From contig DATMAW010000047.1 in assembly GCA_035559715.1 (NCBI GenBank), positions 1 to 47,916 of the forward strand: DNA of 47,916 nt, in the 5' to 3' direction. The translations under genes were made by a program, and so were the position numbers. A model generated the notes under the pieces. That model saw only the letters and a list, made by a program, of their open reading frames with translations, was not told the origin of the DNA and did no database searches. Origin of the DNA: JACQHC01 sp035559715. Its GTDB lineage: Bacteria > Gemmatimonadota > Gemmatimonadetes > Gemmatimonadales > GWC2-71-9. Each line of letters begins with the position of its first letter. Position 1 is the stretch's first letter. This document shows, one piece after another, positions 1-8,523 of this stretch.

Positions 1-1080
1 CGCTTCGACCACCTCGCCCGCGGCCCATGAGCCAATGAACCAGCCGACGCCGAGGGTCACAAACGCGATGAAGCCTTGTGCAGCCGCTCGGATCGCGACG
101 CCGGCGCGCTGGTCCACATAGATCTGACCGGTGACGAAGAAAAAGTCGTAGCACACGCCGTGGAGCAGAATGCCGAGGTAGAGCATCCATACGCCGGTCC
201 CGAGATCGCCAAACGCGAAGAGCGCGTAGCGCACCGTCCACGCCAGCATGCCGATCATGAGGATGCGCTTCACGCCAAGGCGCGCCAGAAACCACGGCAA
301 CAGAATCATGAACGCGATCTCGGACATCTGCCCCAGGGTCATCTTGCTCGCCGCGCGCGACATGCCCAACTCGTTCAAGAACAGGTTGGTGAACGCGTAG
401 TAGAACTGCAACGGAATGACGAGCAGGAACGATCCGATCACGAAGATGGCAAACGACCGGTCCTTCATGAGAGCCAGCGCGTCCAGCCCCAAAACGTCGC
501 GCACCCGCACGGGTCCCGCGGTGGATCGCGGCGGCGTGTGCGGCAGCGACAGGCAATACACGCCGAGAATCAGCGAAGCGGCGCTGGCCAACCGCATGGG
601 CAGGGGGGTGGGCTCCACTCGAAGCCAGCCGATGAACAGGCCCGCCACGATCCAGCCAATCGTTCCCAGCACCCGAATCCGCGGAAAATCGTTCGCGGGG
701 CTCGGCACGTTGTGGAACGAAATCGAGTTGGTGAGCGCCAGCGTGGGCATGTAGAGCAGCGCGTACAGAATGAGCAGTGGATAGAACGCGCTGAAGGTCT
801 GCACTGACGAGACGGCGTACATCACGATGGCTCCCGCCACGTGCAGGAGACACAGGATCTTCTCCGTAGCAAAGAAACGATCCGCCACCATGCCCACGAA
901 AAACGGCGAAATCATGGCGGCGATCGCCGTCGTCCCGTAGGCCAGGCCGATCTGGCTGCCCTCGAACTGGAGCGTCTGGCCAAGGTAGGTGCTCATCGTG
1001 ACCGACCAGGCGCCCCAGATGAAGTACTGAAAGAACATCATCACGGAGAGCCGCGTGCGGACGGCGCCGGGCTGGTTCAT
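1..1080 (-). CDS. MFS transporter, nucleoside:H+ symporter type (partial)
   Basis: I translated this open frame directly: 360 codons with no stop run from an ATG at 1080 down to the window edge, so the C-terminus is missing. The protein is very hydrophobic, with repeated membrane segments. Near its N-terminus (residues 16-27) it carries the FFQYFIWGAWSV signature of the NupG/XapB-like nucleoside:proton symporter branch of the major facilitator superfamily, followed by a typical cytoplasmic loop (GMVADRFFATEK). The likely role is proton-driven uptake of nucleosides or a related small solute across the inner membrane. The substrate cannot be read from sequence. No clear Shine-Dalgarno precedes the ATG, and the frame stays open upstream, so the start is the least certain part. 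It is divergent from the Rid-domain gene at 1259. Confidence 0.85.
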   Translation of the reverse strand, partial: MNQPGAVRTRLSVMMFFQYFIWGAWSVTMSTYLGQTLQFEGSQIGLAYGTTAIAAMISPFFVGMVADRFFATEKILCLLHVAGAIVMYAVSSVQTFSAFYPLLILYALLYMPTLALTNSISFHNVPSPANDFPRIRVLGTIGWIVAGLFIGWLRVEPTPLPMRLASAASLILGVYCLSLPHTPPRSTAGPVRVRDVLGLDALALMKDRSFAIFVIGSFLLVIPLQFYYAFTNLFLNELGMSRAASKMTLGQMSEIAFMILLPWFLARLGVKRILMIGMLAWTVRYALFAFGDLGTGVWMLYLGILLHGVCYDFFFVTGQIYVDQRAGVAIRAAAQGFIAFVTLGVGWFIGSWAAGEVVEA

Positions 1081-1258
1081 CAGGCCGCTCGTGAGGGTGG
1101 CGTCGAGCGGCCAAAGTACGATTTGAGCCGTGGCGCCGCTACGTCGCCCCGACGGGCACGGCGGCTCGTGCCGCGGGCATCCTCGCCCATACGGGCGCGC
1201 GGTTCTATCTTAGAGGCCCCGGAAACCCGGTCCATCCATCACTCTCCGGAGACGCGGC

Positions 1259-2380
1259 ATGCACCGCCGGCTCGGATCATCCACGATCAACCCACTGCTC
1301 TTCATGCTCGCGACCATCGCATCGCTCGGCGCCCAGGAGCGGCAATTCGTCTACATCTCGAACGTCACGGGCACCACGTCCGGCGGCCGCCCCCTGACGA
1401 CCATCGCCGAGCAGACCGCCGAGGCGCTGGACCGACTGGGCGTGGCGCTGCGGCAACGCGGCCTGGAGTATCGGCACGTTGTGGCCGTCAACGTCTTTCT
1501 CAAAGACGCGCGCCATTTCCAGGACATGAATACCGTGTATCGCCGGTACTTCCAGTCGGACCCGCCGACGCGCGCCACGGCGCAGGTGGACCTGCCCGAT
1601 CCCGACGCCCTGATTCAGCTGTCGGTCGTGGCCACGCGGAACGCCACGCAGGTGATCACGCCGCCGGACCTCGCGGCGCCCGCGCTGCCGTACTCGTGGG
1701 GGATCAAAGTCGGCAACACGTTGTTCATCTCCGGAGCTACGAGCCGCAGCCCCTCGACCTACGAGCCAGTGCTCGGTGACGTTCCCACGCAGACGCGGCG
1801 CGTGCTTGGCAACATTGGCCTCGTGCTCAAGGCGGCGGGCATGGAGCACAAGGACTTGACGAGCTGCCGCGTCTATCTCGCGGACCCCCGGCGCTTCGGC
1901 TCCATGAATCAGGCGTATGCCGAGTTCGTCCCGGCGGAGGATCCGCCGGCGCGCGCCACCGTGCGGGCGGGCCTGATGAATCCCGCGTTCGACGTCGAGA
2001 TCCAATGCGTGGCCGAGTCGTCGTCCAACCGCAGCGTGGTGATCGGCGAGGGACAGCAGCGCTCGCGGTCACCCCTATCGCCCGCCATCAGCACCGGGAA
2101 CCGGCTCTATCTGTCCGGGATGCTCAGCGCAGGCCCGGATGTCGCGGCGCAGACGAGAAGCACACTCGACAACCTGCTCGCCACGTTGCGGGCGGCAGGT
2201 ATGGACTTCGCCAACGTCGTGGACACGTGGGTCTACGTCACCGACATTCGGCAGTGGGACGCGATCAAACAGGTCCTGGATCAGGTGCTGCCGGCCGGAA
2301 GCCCCGAGCCCACGGTGATCGGCACGCCACTGATGGGAAGCAACTTCCTGGTGGAGATCCAGATGATCGCGGAGCGATGA
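1259..2380 (+). CDS. Exported protein with three tandem Rid (YjgF/YER057c/UK114) domains
   Basis: A protein of 373 residues with a hydrophobic N-terminal signal (about 1-25, ending near LGAQ). Three Rid-fold repeats follow at about 28-126, 142-253 and 262-373. Each has the pattern of a hydrophobic strand (YISN / LFISG / LYLSG), a helix beginning near QT, and a V.V(F/Y)(L/V).D segment. RidA proteins are trimers that hydrolyse reactive enamine/imine intermediates through a conserved Arg and Glu. Domain 1 keeps Arg (R105) but has Gln (Q120) where domain 2 has Glu. Domain 2 keeps both (R232, E247). Domain 3 keeps Glu (E366) but has Pro at the Arg position. A single chain with three domains could fold as an intramolecular pseudo-trimer. 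Export is unusual for Rid proteins, which are normally cytosolic. Substrate unknown. Confidence 0.88.
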   Translation: MHRRLGSSTINPLLFMLATIASLGAQERQFVYISNVTGTTSGGRPLTTIAEQTAEALDRLGVALRQRGLEYRHVVAVNVFLKDARHFQDMNTVYRRYFQSDPPTRATAQVDLPDPDALIQLSVVATRNATQVITPPDLAAPALPYSWGIKVGNTLFISGATSRSPSTYEPVLGDVPTQTRRVLGNIGLVLKAAGMEHKDLTSCRVYLADPRRFGSMNQAYAEFVPAEDPPARATVRAGLMNPAFDVEIQCVAESSSNRSVVIGEGQQRSRSPLSPAISTGNRLYLSGMLSAGPDVAAQTRSTLDNLLATLRAAGMDFANVVDTWVYVTDIRQWDAIKQVLDQVLPAGSPEPTVIGTPLMGSNFLVEIQMIAER

Positions 2381-2386
2381 CGGTCC

Positions 2387-3112
2387 CTACCTGAGTTCCC
2401 GGATCTTGATGTTGCGGTATGCCACCCAGTCCCCGTGATCCTGCAGCGCCACGTGCCCGCGACGCGCTCGGCCGAAGTTCGGCCACTGGACGAACTTGCT
2501 ATTCTTGACGCGGGCTTCCCAATCAGGGCTCCACAGCTCGTACTCGACGGTTTTCGTACCGTTGAGCCAGTACTCCACGTGGCTTTCGTTCACCACGATA
2601 CGCACCTGGTTCCACTCGCCCGCTGACCGCACGACCCCGGCCGGGGACGCATATAGCCCGTAGTCCGCCCCGGCTGCCGTCAAACGCGACTGCCCATCCG
2701 CGTGTCCGGCGTCGTCCAGCACCTGCATCTCCGGCCCGCTCTTGTAGCTCTCGTCGTACTCTTCCGTGACGCGGTACATGATCCCGCTGTTGCCTCTCGG
2801 GGCGACCTTCCATTCGAGGGTCAACTCGAAGTTGGCGAACTGGTCCACGGTGATGATGTCACCGCCCCCGGCCACACGGGTCAGCGCACCGTCAACCACG
2901 GTCCACCCCGGGGGCACGGAAGGCATGCGGTAGCCTCGCCAGCCATTCGTGGTGCGACCATCGAACAGCAGCCGCCAGCCGGCCGCGCGCTCGGATGCGG
3001 TAAGGACATTGTGCTCACCTTGCGACGCGGCCGGCGCCGAGGCGCCGCAACTGGTCGCTGCGATGACGCCGGCCGTCACCACACTTCGGAACGCCACTCT
3101 CGCCAAGACCAT
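2387..3112 (-). CDS. DUF1080 (3-keto-disaccharide hydrolase domain) lipoprotein
   Basis: Using the ATG at 3112, the protein has 241 residues and begins with a signal peptide ending in AATSCGAS. This is a weak but plausible lipobox with Cys at about position 20. The rest matches the DUF1080 / 3-keto-disaccharide hydrolase family (a concanavalin-like beta-sandwich): WRLLFDGRTTNGWRGY near the start, a central GNSGIMYRV, then GPEMQVLDD, GEWNQVRIVV and NGTKTVEYE, ending in VAYRNIKIREL. Family members act on or bind oligosaccharides outside the cell. The frame is open 40 codons upstream of 3112, but that part has neither signal nor domain character. Divergent from the small ORF at 3199. Confidence 0.88.
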   Translation of the reverse strand: MVLARVAFRSVVTAGVIAATSCGASAPAASQGEHNVLTASERAAGWRLLFDGRTTNGWRGYRMPSVPPGWTVVDGALTRVAGGGDIITVDQFANFELTLEWKVAPRGNSGIMYRVTEEYDESYKSGPEMQVLDDAGHADGQSRLTAAGADYGLYASPAGVVRSAGEWNQVRIVVNESHVEYWLNGTKTVEYELWSPDWEARVKNSKFVQWPNFGRARRGHVALQDHGDWVAYRNIKIRELR

Positions 3113-3198
3113 GATTCGCCCGAGTTCCCCTCGTTGTCCGCGAAACGTCACCGGTCCCGGTCTGGCCAGCCGCCTCCACGCGGAACTACTTTCGTCAC

Positions 3199-3573
3199 GT
3201 GACTGCGCTGACGTTGTACCACCGCACCTCAATCGGCGAAGCGCGCCAGATCGTCCGGGATGGCTTCCAGGACCAGAAGTGGGGCTTCGCCGTAGACGAC
3301 AGCATCACCGAACGTCGCGTCAAGGCAGTCGGCGTGTGGCTCACGGACCGTGAACTCCAAGACGATGACGGTCCACCCGGTGACGCCACACTGGAGGTGA
3401 TCCTCGACGTGGACGAGACATCGCTGCAGCCCTTCGAGTTGGAAGGCATCCTGTCCGAGGCTCGGCTGTGGGTCGTGCCGGCCAGCATCCTCAATCCACG
3501 ATCCAGGGTGCGCATCCTGCGAGTCGACCCCCGTTCGTCGGGATGGTTTGACCGCCGCGAATTCCAGGAGTAG
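3199..3573 (+). CDS. Small uncharacterised protein with an ART-like N-terminal motif
   Basis: 124 residues from a GTG at 3199, with no strong Shine-Dalgarno. The N-terminus LYHRTSIGEARQIVRDGF resembles the first strand and helix of ADP-ribosyltransferase-fold enzymes, where a His in a 'lyHgT' context contacts NAD and is followed by a helix ending in a Gly-Phe/Leu turn. Next come GVWLTDREL and LEVILDV, and a C-terminal strand-rich part (WVVPASILN, VRILRV). I cannot place the second and third residues of an H-Y-E triad with confidence, so the fold call is inference. No signal peptide, so it is probably cytosolic. Its stop codon abuts the stop of the convergent amidohydrolase with no gap, which supports both ends. 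Composition looks native. Confidence 0.65.
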   Translation: MTALTLYHRTSIGEARQIVRDGFQDQKWGFAVDDSITERRVKAVGVWLTDRELQDDDGPPGDATLEVILDVDETSLQPFELEGILSEARLWVVPASILNPRSRVRILRVDPRSSGWFDRREFQE

Positions 3574-5121
3574 CTAGGGCTGCCGATCCGTCCGCATCGC
3601 CCGTTTCGCTTCCTGCACCATCCGCTCCACCTCGGCGAGCGTCGCGCGGGCGTCAATCACGCGACCATCCACGATCGTGTACTTCAGACCGTTCTTCCGA
3701 ACCGCCTTCCCATCCGCGCTCACGCGCTCGACACCCGTCCCATACAGCACCTTGAAATCCTCGAGCGGATTCATGTCGAGCACCAGCAGGTCGGCGTCGT
3801 AACCCGGGCGAATCACGCCGGTCTTGTCGAGCCCAACGGCCCGCGCGCTCTCCTGCGTAGCCGCGCGCACGACCTCGAGGGGCTGGAAGCCTGCGCGCTG
3901 GAGCAACTCGAGTTCGCGAATCGTCCCGAACCCGTACAGGTGGTACGACGTGCCGGCATCCGACCCCACGGCCACGTGACCGCCGCGGTTCTTGAACTCG
4001 TTGACCCACGGGAGCCACCGAATGAACATCCGGCTCCACGCCGCCTCATCGGCGCTCGTCCACTCGAAGTAGAACGACCCATGGACTTCCTCACTCGGCA
4101 CCCACTGCGCCATGAGAGCGGGCATGGCGTATCGCTCGAGCCACGGGAGCGTCTTGGCCCGCGACAGATCCGTCTGATCCTCGTAGACGGAAAACGTGGG
4201 GACCATCGTGAACCGACCGTTCCTGCTCAACGCGAGCAGCGTGTCGAGCACCGGTCCGTAGAGCCTGTCCAGGTCGGCCTCGTCCCACACGCGACCCGTG
4301 GCGCGAAAGCGGAGAAGCTCGTCGCCGTAGTTGTAGTCGGCTGCCAGCTGCTGCACCGTCTTTTGGGTGAACGTTGCCTCCGCGTACCCGTAGTGGTGCT
4401 CGATGGTGGTCACGCCGGCAGCAGCGACCCGGACCGCATTCATGGGATACACGCCGTCCTGCCCGATGTGCACCGCCACGCCCATGCCGAGCTTCGCGGC
4501 TTCGTCCGCCAACGCCGCCAGCACGTCGGGGAGAAGGCCTGGTTTGCCGCTCACCTTGATCCCGTCGCGGCCGAGCTGTTTCCACTCGCGCACGACCTCT
4601 CGCGCTCCCTCTGGGGTCCACAGCCGGCGATCGGTCCCACTCCAGAACTGGTAGGCCAACACGCGCGGGGCGAGCACCTGCTTGCCGGAGCGCTGATCCG
4701 CGGCAATCTGGATGGCGGGGTCGTCCGCGCCCCCCGCGAACACCTTCACCGTCGTGATCCCGTGCGCCAACCACAGCTTGAGGATGTAATCCGGGGGGAA
4801 ATCTCGGGCCCGCCCGAGGTGCGTGTGAGCGTCGATGATCCCCGGCATGACCCACATGCCCTCCGCCTCGATCACCCGTGGGGCCGCCGCTCGCTGCCTC
4901 CCGCCGGCGAGATCCAGTGGCGTCACTCGGCGGACTTCCGCGATGGTGCCGCGCTCGATGACGATGTCCACAGGCCCCACCGGCGGTGACCCCGTCCCGT
5001 CAATCAGCGTCGCGCCCTGTATCACCAACCGATCGTACGGCCCGCCCACCGGCGAGGGCTGCTGAGCCAGGAGGTTCGCGACGCACATCAAGCCCGCAAA
5101 GACACCAATTGCCGCCCGCAT
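3574..5121 (-). CDS. Exported metal-dependent amidohydrolase (imidazolonepropionase-like)
   Basis: 515 residues. The ATG at 5121 is chosen because an AAGGGAG ribosome site lies about 5 nt upstream and because it starts a signal peptide (MRAAIGVFAGLMCVANLLAQ). An in-frame start 24 nt further up is possible. Amidohydrolase-superfamily metal ligands are visible: HxH at H99/H101 in GIIDAHTHLG, a candidate carboxylated Lys K189 (DGIKVSG), His H218 (AVHIGQDG), His at 242-243 (EHHYG) and Asp D388 (VGSDAGTS). The C-terminal PGYDADLLVLD segment is typical of the dihydroorotase/imidazolonepropionase-like branch, which includes prolidase-like and other amide-cleaving enzymes. It is likely periplasmic, and the substrate is unassigned. 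The next gene upstream on the same strand is the exported M20 peptidase (41 nt gap), suggesting co-transcription. Confidence 0.92.
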   Translation of the reverse strand: MRAAIGVFAGLMCVANLLAQQPSPVGGPYDRLVIQGATLIDGTGSPPVGPVDIVIERGTIAEVRRVTPLDLAGGRQRAAAPRVIEAEGMWVMPGIIDAHTHLGRARDFPPDYILKLWLAHGITTVKVFAGGADDPAIQIAADQRSGKQVLAPRVLAYQFWSGTDRRLWTPEGAREVVREWKQLGRDGIKVSGKPGLLPDVLAALADEAAKLGMGVAVHIGQDGVYPMNAVRVAAAGVTTIEHHYGYAEATFTQKTVQQLAADYNYGDELLRFRATGRVWDEADLDRLYGPVLDTLLALSRNGRFTMVPTFSVYEDQTDLSRAKTLPWLERYAMPALMAQWVPSEEVHGSFYFEWTSADEAAWSRMFIRWLPWVNEFKNRGGHVAVGSDAGTSYHLYGFGTIRELELLQRAGFQPLEVVRAATQESARAVGLDKTGVIRPGYDADLLVLDMNPLEDFKVLYGTGVERVSADGKAVRKNGLKYTIVDGRVIDARATLAEVERMVQEAKRAMRTDRQP

Positions 5122-5162
5122 GGATTCTCCCTTCGCCCTTCTCACCTCGTTGCCGGAGGGTG

Positions 5163-6599
5163 TTACATCACTTCCCCTGCCGTCAGCCGCTTAATCAGCC
5201 GGTAACAAAACTCCAGCCCCTCGAAGAACCACTCATGTCGAATCCGTTCGTCCTGGCCGTGGGCACGCACGTCAGCCTCGTCCCCGAACACGCCCGACAC
5301 GCCGTATACGGGAATCCCCGCCTGGCGCAGATACAGCCCGTCCGTGGCACCCGTGCTCATCGTGGGAATCACCGGCACGCCCGGCCACATCTCCTCGGTG
5401 GTCTCCTCAATGCCCCGCAGGATCTCGGGCGTGAGGGGCGAGGGCGGGCTGGGCTTGGCCGGGGCGACGGGCGTCACGCTGACGCCGGGATCGTTCACCA
5501 CGCGGCGCAGCGTGGCCAGCACTTCGTCCGGCGATTCGCCGGGCAGGATGCGGCAGTTGACTACCGCGCGCGCACGCTGCGGCAGCGCGTTTTCCGCGTG
5601 ACCGCCCTCCAGCATCGTGGCGACGCACGTGGTTCGCAAGCGCGAGTTGTACGCCGGATTCACCGAGAGTCGTTCCACCGCAGCCGGGTCTGGCGGCGTG
5701 CGGAGCAGGCCGCGCATGGCGGCGGCCACCTCCGGCGTCTCAATCGCGGCCGTGCGCTCGAAGAACGCGCGGGTCACCTCGTTGAGCCTCACCGGAAAGC
5801 GATACTCCGCGATGCGGTTGAGCGCGGCCGTGAGTTGATAGATGGCGTTGTCCGCCCGCGGCAACGAGCTGTGCCCGCCCTTGTTCGTTGCCTCGAGCCG
5901 AAAGCTCTGGTACACCTTTTCGCTGGCCTGGACGTTGTTGGAAAGCCGCCGCCCATCCTTGATGACGCCGCCCCCGCCCTCGTTCAACGCGAACGCCGCG
6001 TCCACGAGGTCGCGGCGATGCTGCAGCAGCCACTCGACCCCGTTGTGATCACCGCCTTCCTCGTCCGCCGTGAGTGCCACGATGATGTCCCGATCCGGCG
6101 TGTACCCCTCCTGCCGCAAGCGGATCAAATTCGCGACCCAGATCGCCGCCTCGTCCTTGTCATCCGTCGTCCCGCGCCCGTAAAAAAAACCGTCCCGATC
6201 CGTGAACTTGAACGGGTCGAGCGTCCAGTCCGCAGGGTTCGCGTCCACCACGTCCAGGTGCGCGAGCAAGAGGAGCGGCTTCTTGCCGGTGGTTCGGCCG
6301 CGGTACCGCGCCACGAGGTTCATCTTCTCCGGCACCGGTCCGACAAGATGGATGTCGTCGTCGGGAAATCCTGCGGCCCGCAAGCGCGCGGCCATCGCTT
6401 CAGCTGCGCGCGTGCTGCCCCCAGCTGGAGCCGTGTTGATCTCGATCAGTTCCTTGAAGATCTCGCGCGCCAGCAACTCGGCACGATCGGGACTTCGGTG
6501 CCGCCCCAGGGATTGCGCGGACAAGGTCGGAGAAACGGCAACGGTGGACGCGGCGGTCAGGGCAATCACGGCGTACCTCGTGAACTTCAGGGAGCGCAT
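5163..6599 (-). CDS. Exported M20 family metallopeptidase
   Basis: 478 residues with an N-terminal signal peptide (to about residue 29, SPTLSAQ). The M20/ArgE/DapE di-zinc site is intact: H114-x-D116 in LLAHLDVVDAN, D146 in GRGTTDDKD, the catalytic/metal Glu pair E180-E181 in TADEEGGD, and a C-terminal His in RAHGQDERI. A lid/dimerisation domain containing NKGGHSSLP lies between. M20 peptidases remove single amino acids or cleave dipeptides and N-acyl amino acids. The longer chain and export signal resemble the secreted CPS1/PM20D1-like branch. It probably works in the periplasm on peptide fragments. Transcribed towards the amidohydrolase at 5121 and divergent from the M28-like operon at 6790. 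No frameshift or missing motif seen. Confidence 0.93.
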   Translation of the reverse strand: MRSLKFTRYAVIALTAASTVAVSPTLSAQSLGRHRSPDRAELLAREIFKELIEINTAPAGGSTRAAEAMAARLRAAGFPDDDIHLVGPVPEKMNLVARYRGRTTGKKPLLLLAHLDVVDANPADWTLDPFKFTDRDGFFYGRGTTDDKDEAAIWVANLIRLRQEGYTPDRDIIVALTADEEGGDHNGVEWLLQHRRDLVDAAFALNEGGGGVIKDGRRLSNNVQASEKVYQSFRLEATNKGGHSSLPRADNAIYQLTAALNRIAEYRFPVRLNEVTRAFFERTAAIETPEVAAAMRGLLRTPPDPAAVERLSVNPAYNSRLRTTCVATMLEGGHAENALPQRARAVVNCRILPGESPDEVLATLRRVVNDPGVSVTPVAPAKPSPPSPLTPEILRGIEETTEEMWPGVPVIPTMSTGATDGLYLRQAGIPVYGVSGVFGDEADVRAHGQDERIRHEWFFEGLEFCYRLIKRLTAGEVM

Positions 6600-6789
6600 G
6601 CAGTTTCCTCAGTGGCCTCGACGTAGAAGTTTGGCAGCGCGCCACGGACCAGGCCAGCGCCGGGCGGTGGCGTCGGCACGGCACGGCCGATAAGGTAGGG
6701 GCTGCGTTCGGTCCTGGACAGCGAGCCGGGCCGGCCGCACGGAGCCGCGGAGATCATTGCGAACACAACACTTTCCCCAGGACTCACGC

Positions 6790-8523
6790 ATGGTGTGGTC
6801 AGTCGAGAAACTGGAAGCCGCCATGCTCGCGGACGCGAGTGTCGCCCACGGCTGGCGACTCATCGAACGATTCGCCACGCTCAACCGCGAGTCCGGCAGC
6901 GCCGACGAGCACGCCGCAGCCGACTACATCGCCGAGCAGCTGCGGCAGTTCGGCGTGCCGTACGAGATGCACGAGCCCGAGCTGTACCTGTCACTTCCAC
7001 GCGCCGCATCCGTGACGCTGGGAACGAGCGGTGCGGTGCTCCAGGGGAAGCCGCCGGCCTTCGCCGCCACGAGTCCCGCCAGCGGGATCACCGCACCAGC
7101 GGTGCACGTCCCGTCGGCCAAGATGAAGGACGTGACGGACATTTTCGACGACCGCCGCGGGGCGGCGGACGTGCGAGGCAAGATCGTCGTGTCCGAGGGC
7201 TACGCCATGCCCGCCGCCGTGCAGCGCTTCGAGCGCGCCGGAGCGCTGGCGCAGGTCTACATCAACCCCGGCAAGCGGGTCCACTGGGGTATCTGCACCC
7301 CGATCTGGGGGACCCCCACCGACCGCGATCTCGACCGCAAGCCCAAGACGCCCGTGGCCGCGATCAGCCGGCCGGACGGCGACCGGCTGCTCGAGCACGT
7401 GCGAAACGGCGGCGCCGTTACCGTGCGGACGGTGCTCGAGGAAGGGTGGTATCGCTGCAAGCTGCCGGTGGCCACGATCGCCGGGAAGTCAGACGACTTC
7501 CTCCTGGTGCACGGCCACTACGACAGCTGGGACGTCGGGATCGGGGACAACGCCGTGGGCGACGCCACACTGCTCGAGATCGCGCGCATCCTCCACACGC
7601 ACCGCGCCAAGCTGCGACGCTCGGCTCGCGTGGCCTGGTGGCCCGGCCACTCCATGGGACGCTACGCGGGGTCCACGTGGTACGCGGACCAATTCGCGCT
7701 CGAGCTCCGCCAGCACTGCGTGGCGGCCGTCAACATCGACTCGCCCGGTTGCTGGAGGGCCACGGCGTACGAGGAAGTCATGTGGATGGCCGAAGCCGAC
7801 GCGCTGTGTCGTGGATCGATCCGAGATGCCACCGGCGTCGAGCCGCACCGGCTCCGCCCGATTCGCGCGGGCGACTACTCGTTCAATCAGATTGGCCTCA
7901 CGTCGTTCTTCATGCTGCTGTCCAACATCCCCAAGGCGGAGCGGGACGAGCTGGGGTTCTATCCGGTGGGCGGCTGCGGCGGCAACATCGCCTGGCACAC
8001 GGAAGACGACTTGCTCCCCGTGGCCGATCGCGACCACCTGTTGCGCGATCTCACAGTTTATCTCACGGCGGTCGCGCGCGTGCTGAACGCCGAGGTGCTG
8101 CCCTTCGATCACCGCGCCGCCGTGCGCGAGCTGGCCGAGGCGGTGGAGAAATACAAGAAAGAGGCCGGGAATGCCGTTGATCTCTCGCCGGTGGAGAACG
8201 AGCTCCGCGCGCTCGCGGACGGGCTCGAGCGATTCTACCGGAAGGCGAAGCGGGGAGCGGCACCGTCTCGCCTGGCCAGGATCAACGACACCGTGAAGGA
8301 GCTGTCACGGCTCCTGGTCCCGCTCAACTACGCGGCAGGCGAGCGATTCGCGCACGACCCGGCCCTCCCGCTCGGCGTCATCCCACGACTCGCCGACATC
8401 GGCCGCCTCAGGGAGTGCCCTGCGGACCTGCGGCGCTTCCTCGTCGCAGGCATCACGCGCGAGATCAACCTGGTGGCAAACACGCTCCACGAGGCCGTCC
8501 GCCTCGTGTCCGCGCGCGTGTGA
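6790..8523 (+). CDS. M28-like peptidase with PA domain, catalytic Glu pair absent
   Basis: 577 residues from the ATG at 6790, with CAGGA about 8 nt upstream. A TTG 33 nt earlier is a weaker alternative. Domain order: a helical start, a protease-associated (PA) insert at about 95-190, then the M28 zinc-peptidase core. Metal-site residues are recognisable: H243/D245 (HGHYDSW), D253 (IGDN), D317 (NIDSPG) and a late His (AWHTEDD). However, the place where active M28 enzymes carry the Glu-Glu pair reads WWPGHSMGRYAGSTWYAD, with His287-Ser288 instead. It may therefore be catalytically altered, using another base, or act as a binder. No signal peptide is evident. The stop overlaps the next start by 4 nt (GTGA), so it leads a coupled four-gene operon. 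Confidence 0.88.
   Translation: MVWSVEKLEAAMLADASVAHGWRLIERFATLNRESGSADEHAAADYIAEQLRQFGVPYEMHEPELYLSLPRAASVTLGTSGAVLQGKPPAFAATSPASGITAPAVHVPSAKMKDVTDIFDDRRGAADVRGKIVVSEGYAMPAAVQRFERAGALAQVYINPGKRVHWGICTPIWGTPTDRDLDRKPKTPVAAISRPDGDRLLEHVRNGGAVTVRTVLEEGWYRCKLPVATIAGKSDDFLLVHGHYDSWDVGIGDNAVGDATLLEIARILHTHRAKLRRSARVAWWPGHSMGRYAGSTWYADQFALELRQHCVAAVNIDSPGCWRATAYEEVMWMAEADALCRGSIRDATGVEPHRLRPIRAGDYSFNQIGLTSFFMLLSNIPKAERDELGFYPVGGCGGNIAWHTEDDLLPVADRDHLLRDLTVYLTAVARVLNAEVLPFDHRAAVRELAEAVEKYKKEAGNAVDLSPVENELRALADGLERFYRKAKRGAAPSRLARINDTVKELSRLLVPLNYAAGERFAHDPALPLGVIPRLADIGRLRECPADLRRFLVAGITREINLVANTLHEAVRLVSARV

Noticed and set aside
76..807. Plus-strand frame at the left edge
   Set aside because: It is the shadow of the partial MFS transporter read on the minus strand.
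3195..3656. Minus-strand frame opposite the ART-like ORF
   Set aside because: Ser/Arg-rich translation without pattern. The plus-strand ORF has balanced composition, strand/helix periodicity and a stop abutting its neighbour.
4986..6626. 546-codon plus-strand frame opposite the M20 peptidase
   Set aside because: Arg/His/Val-rich shadow. The M20 zinc motifs on the minus strand are decisive.
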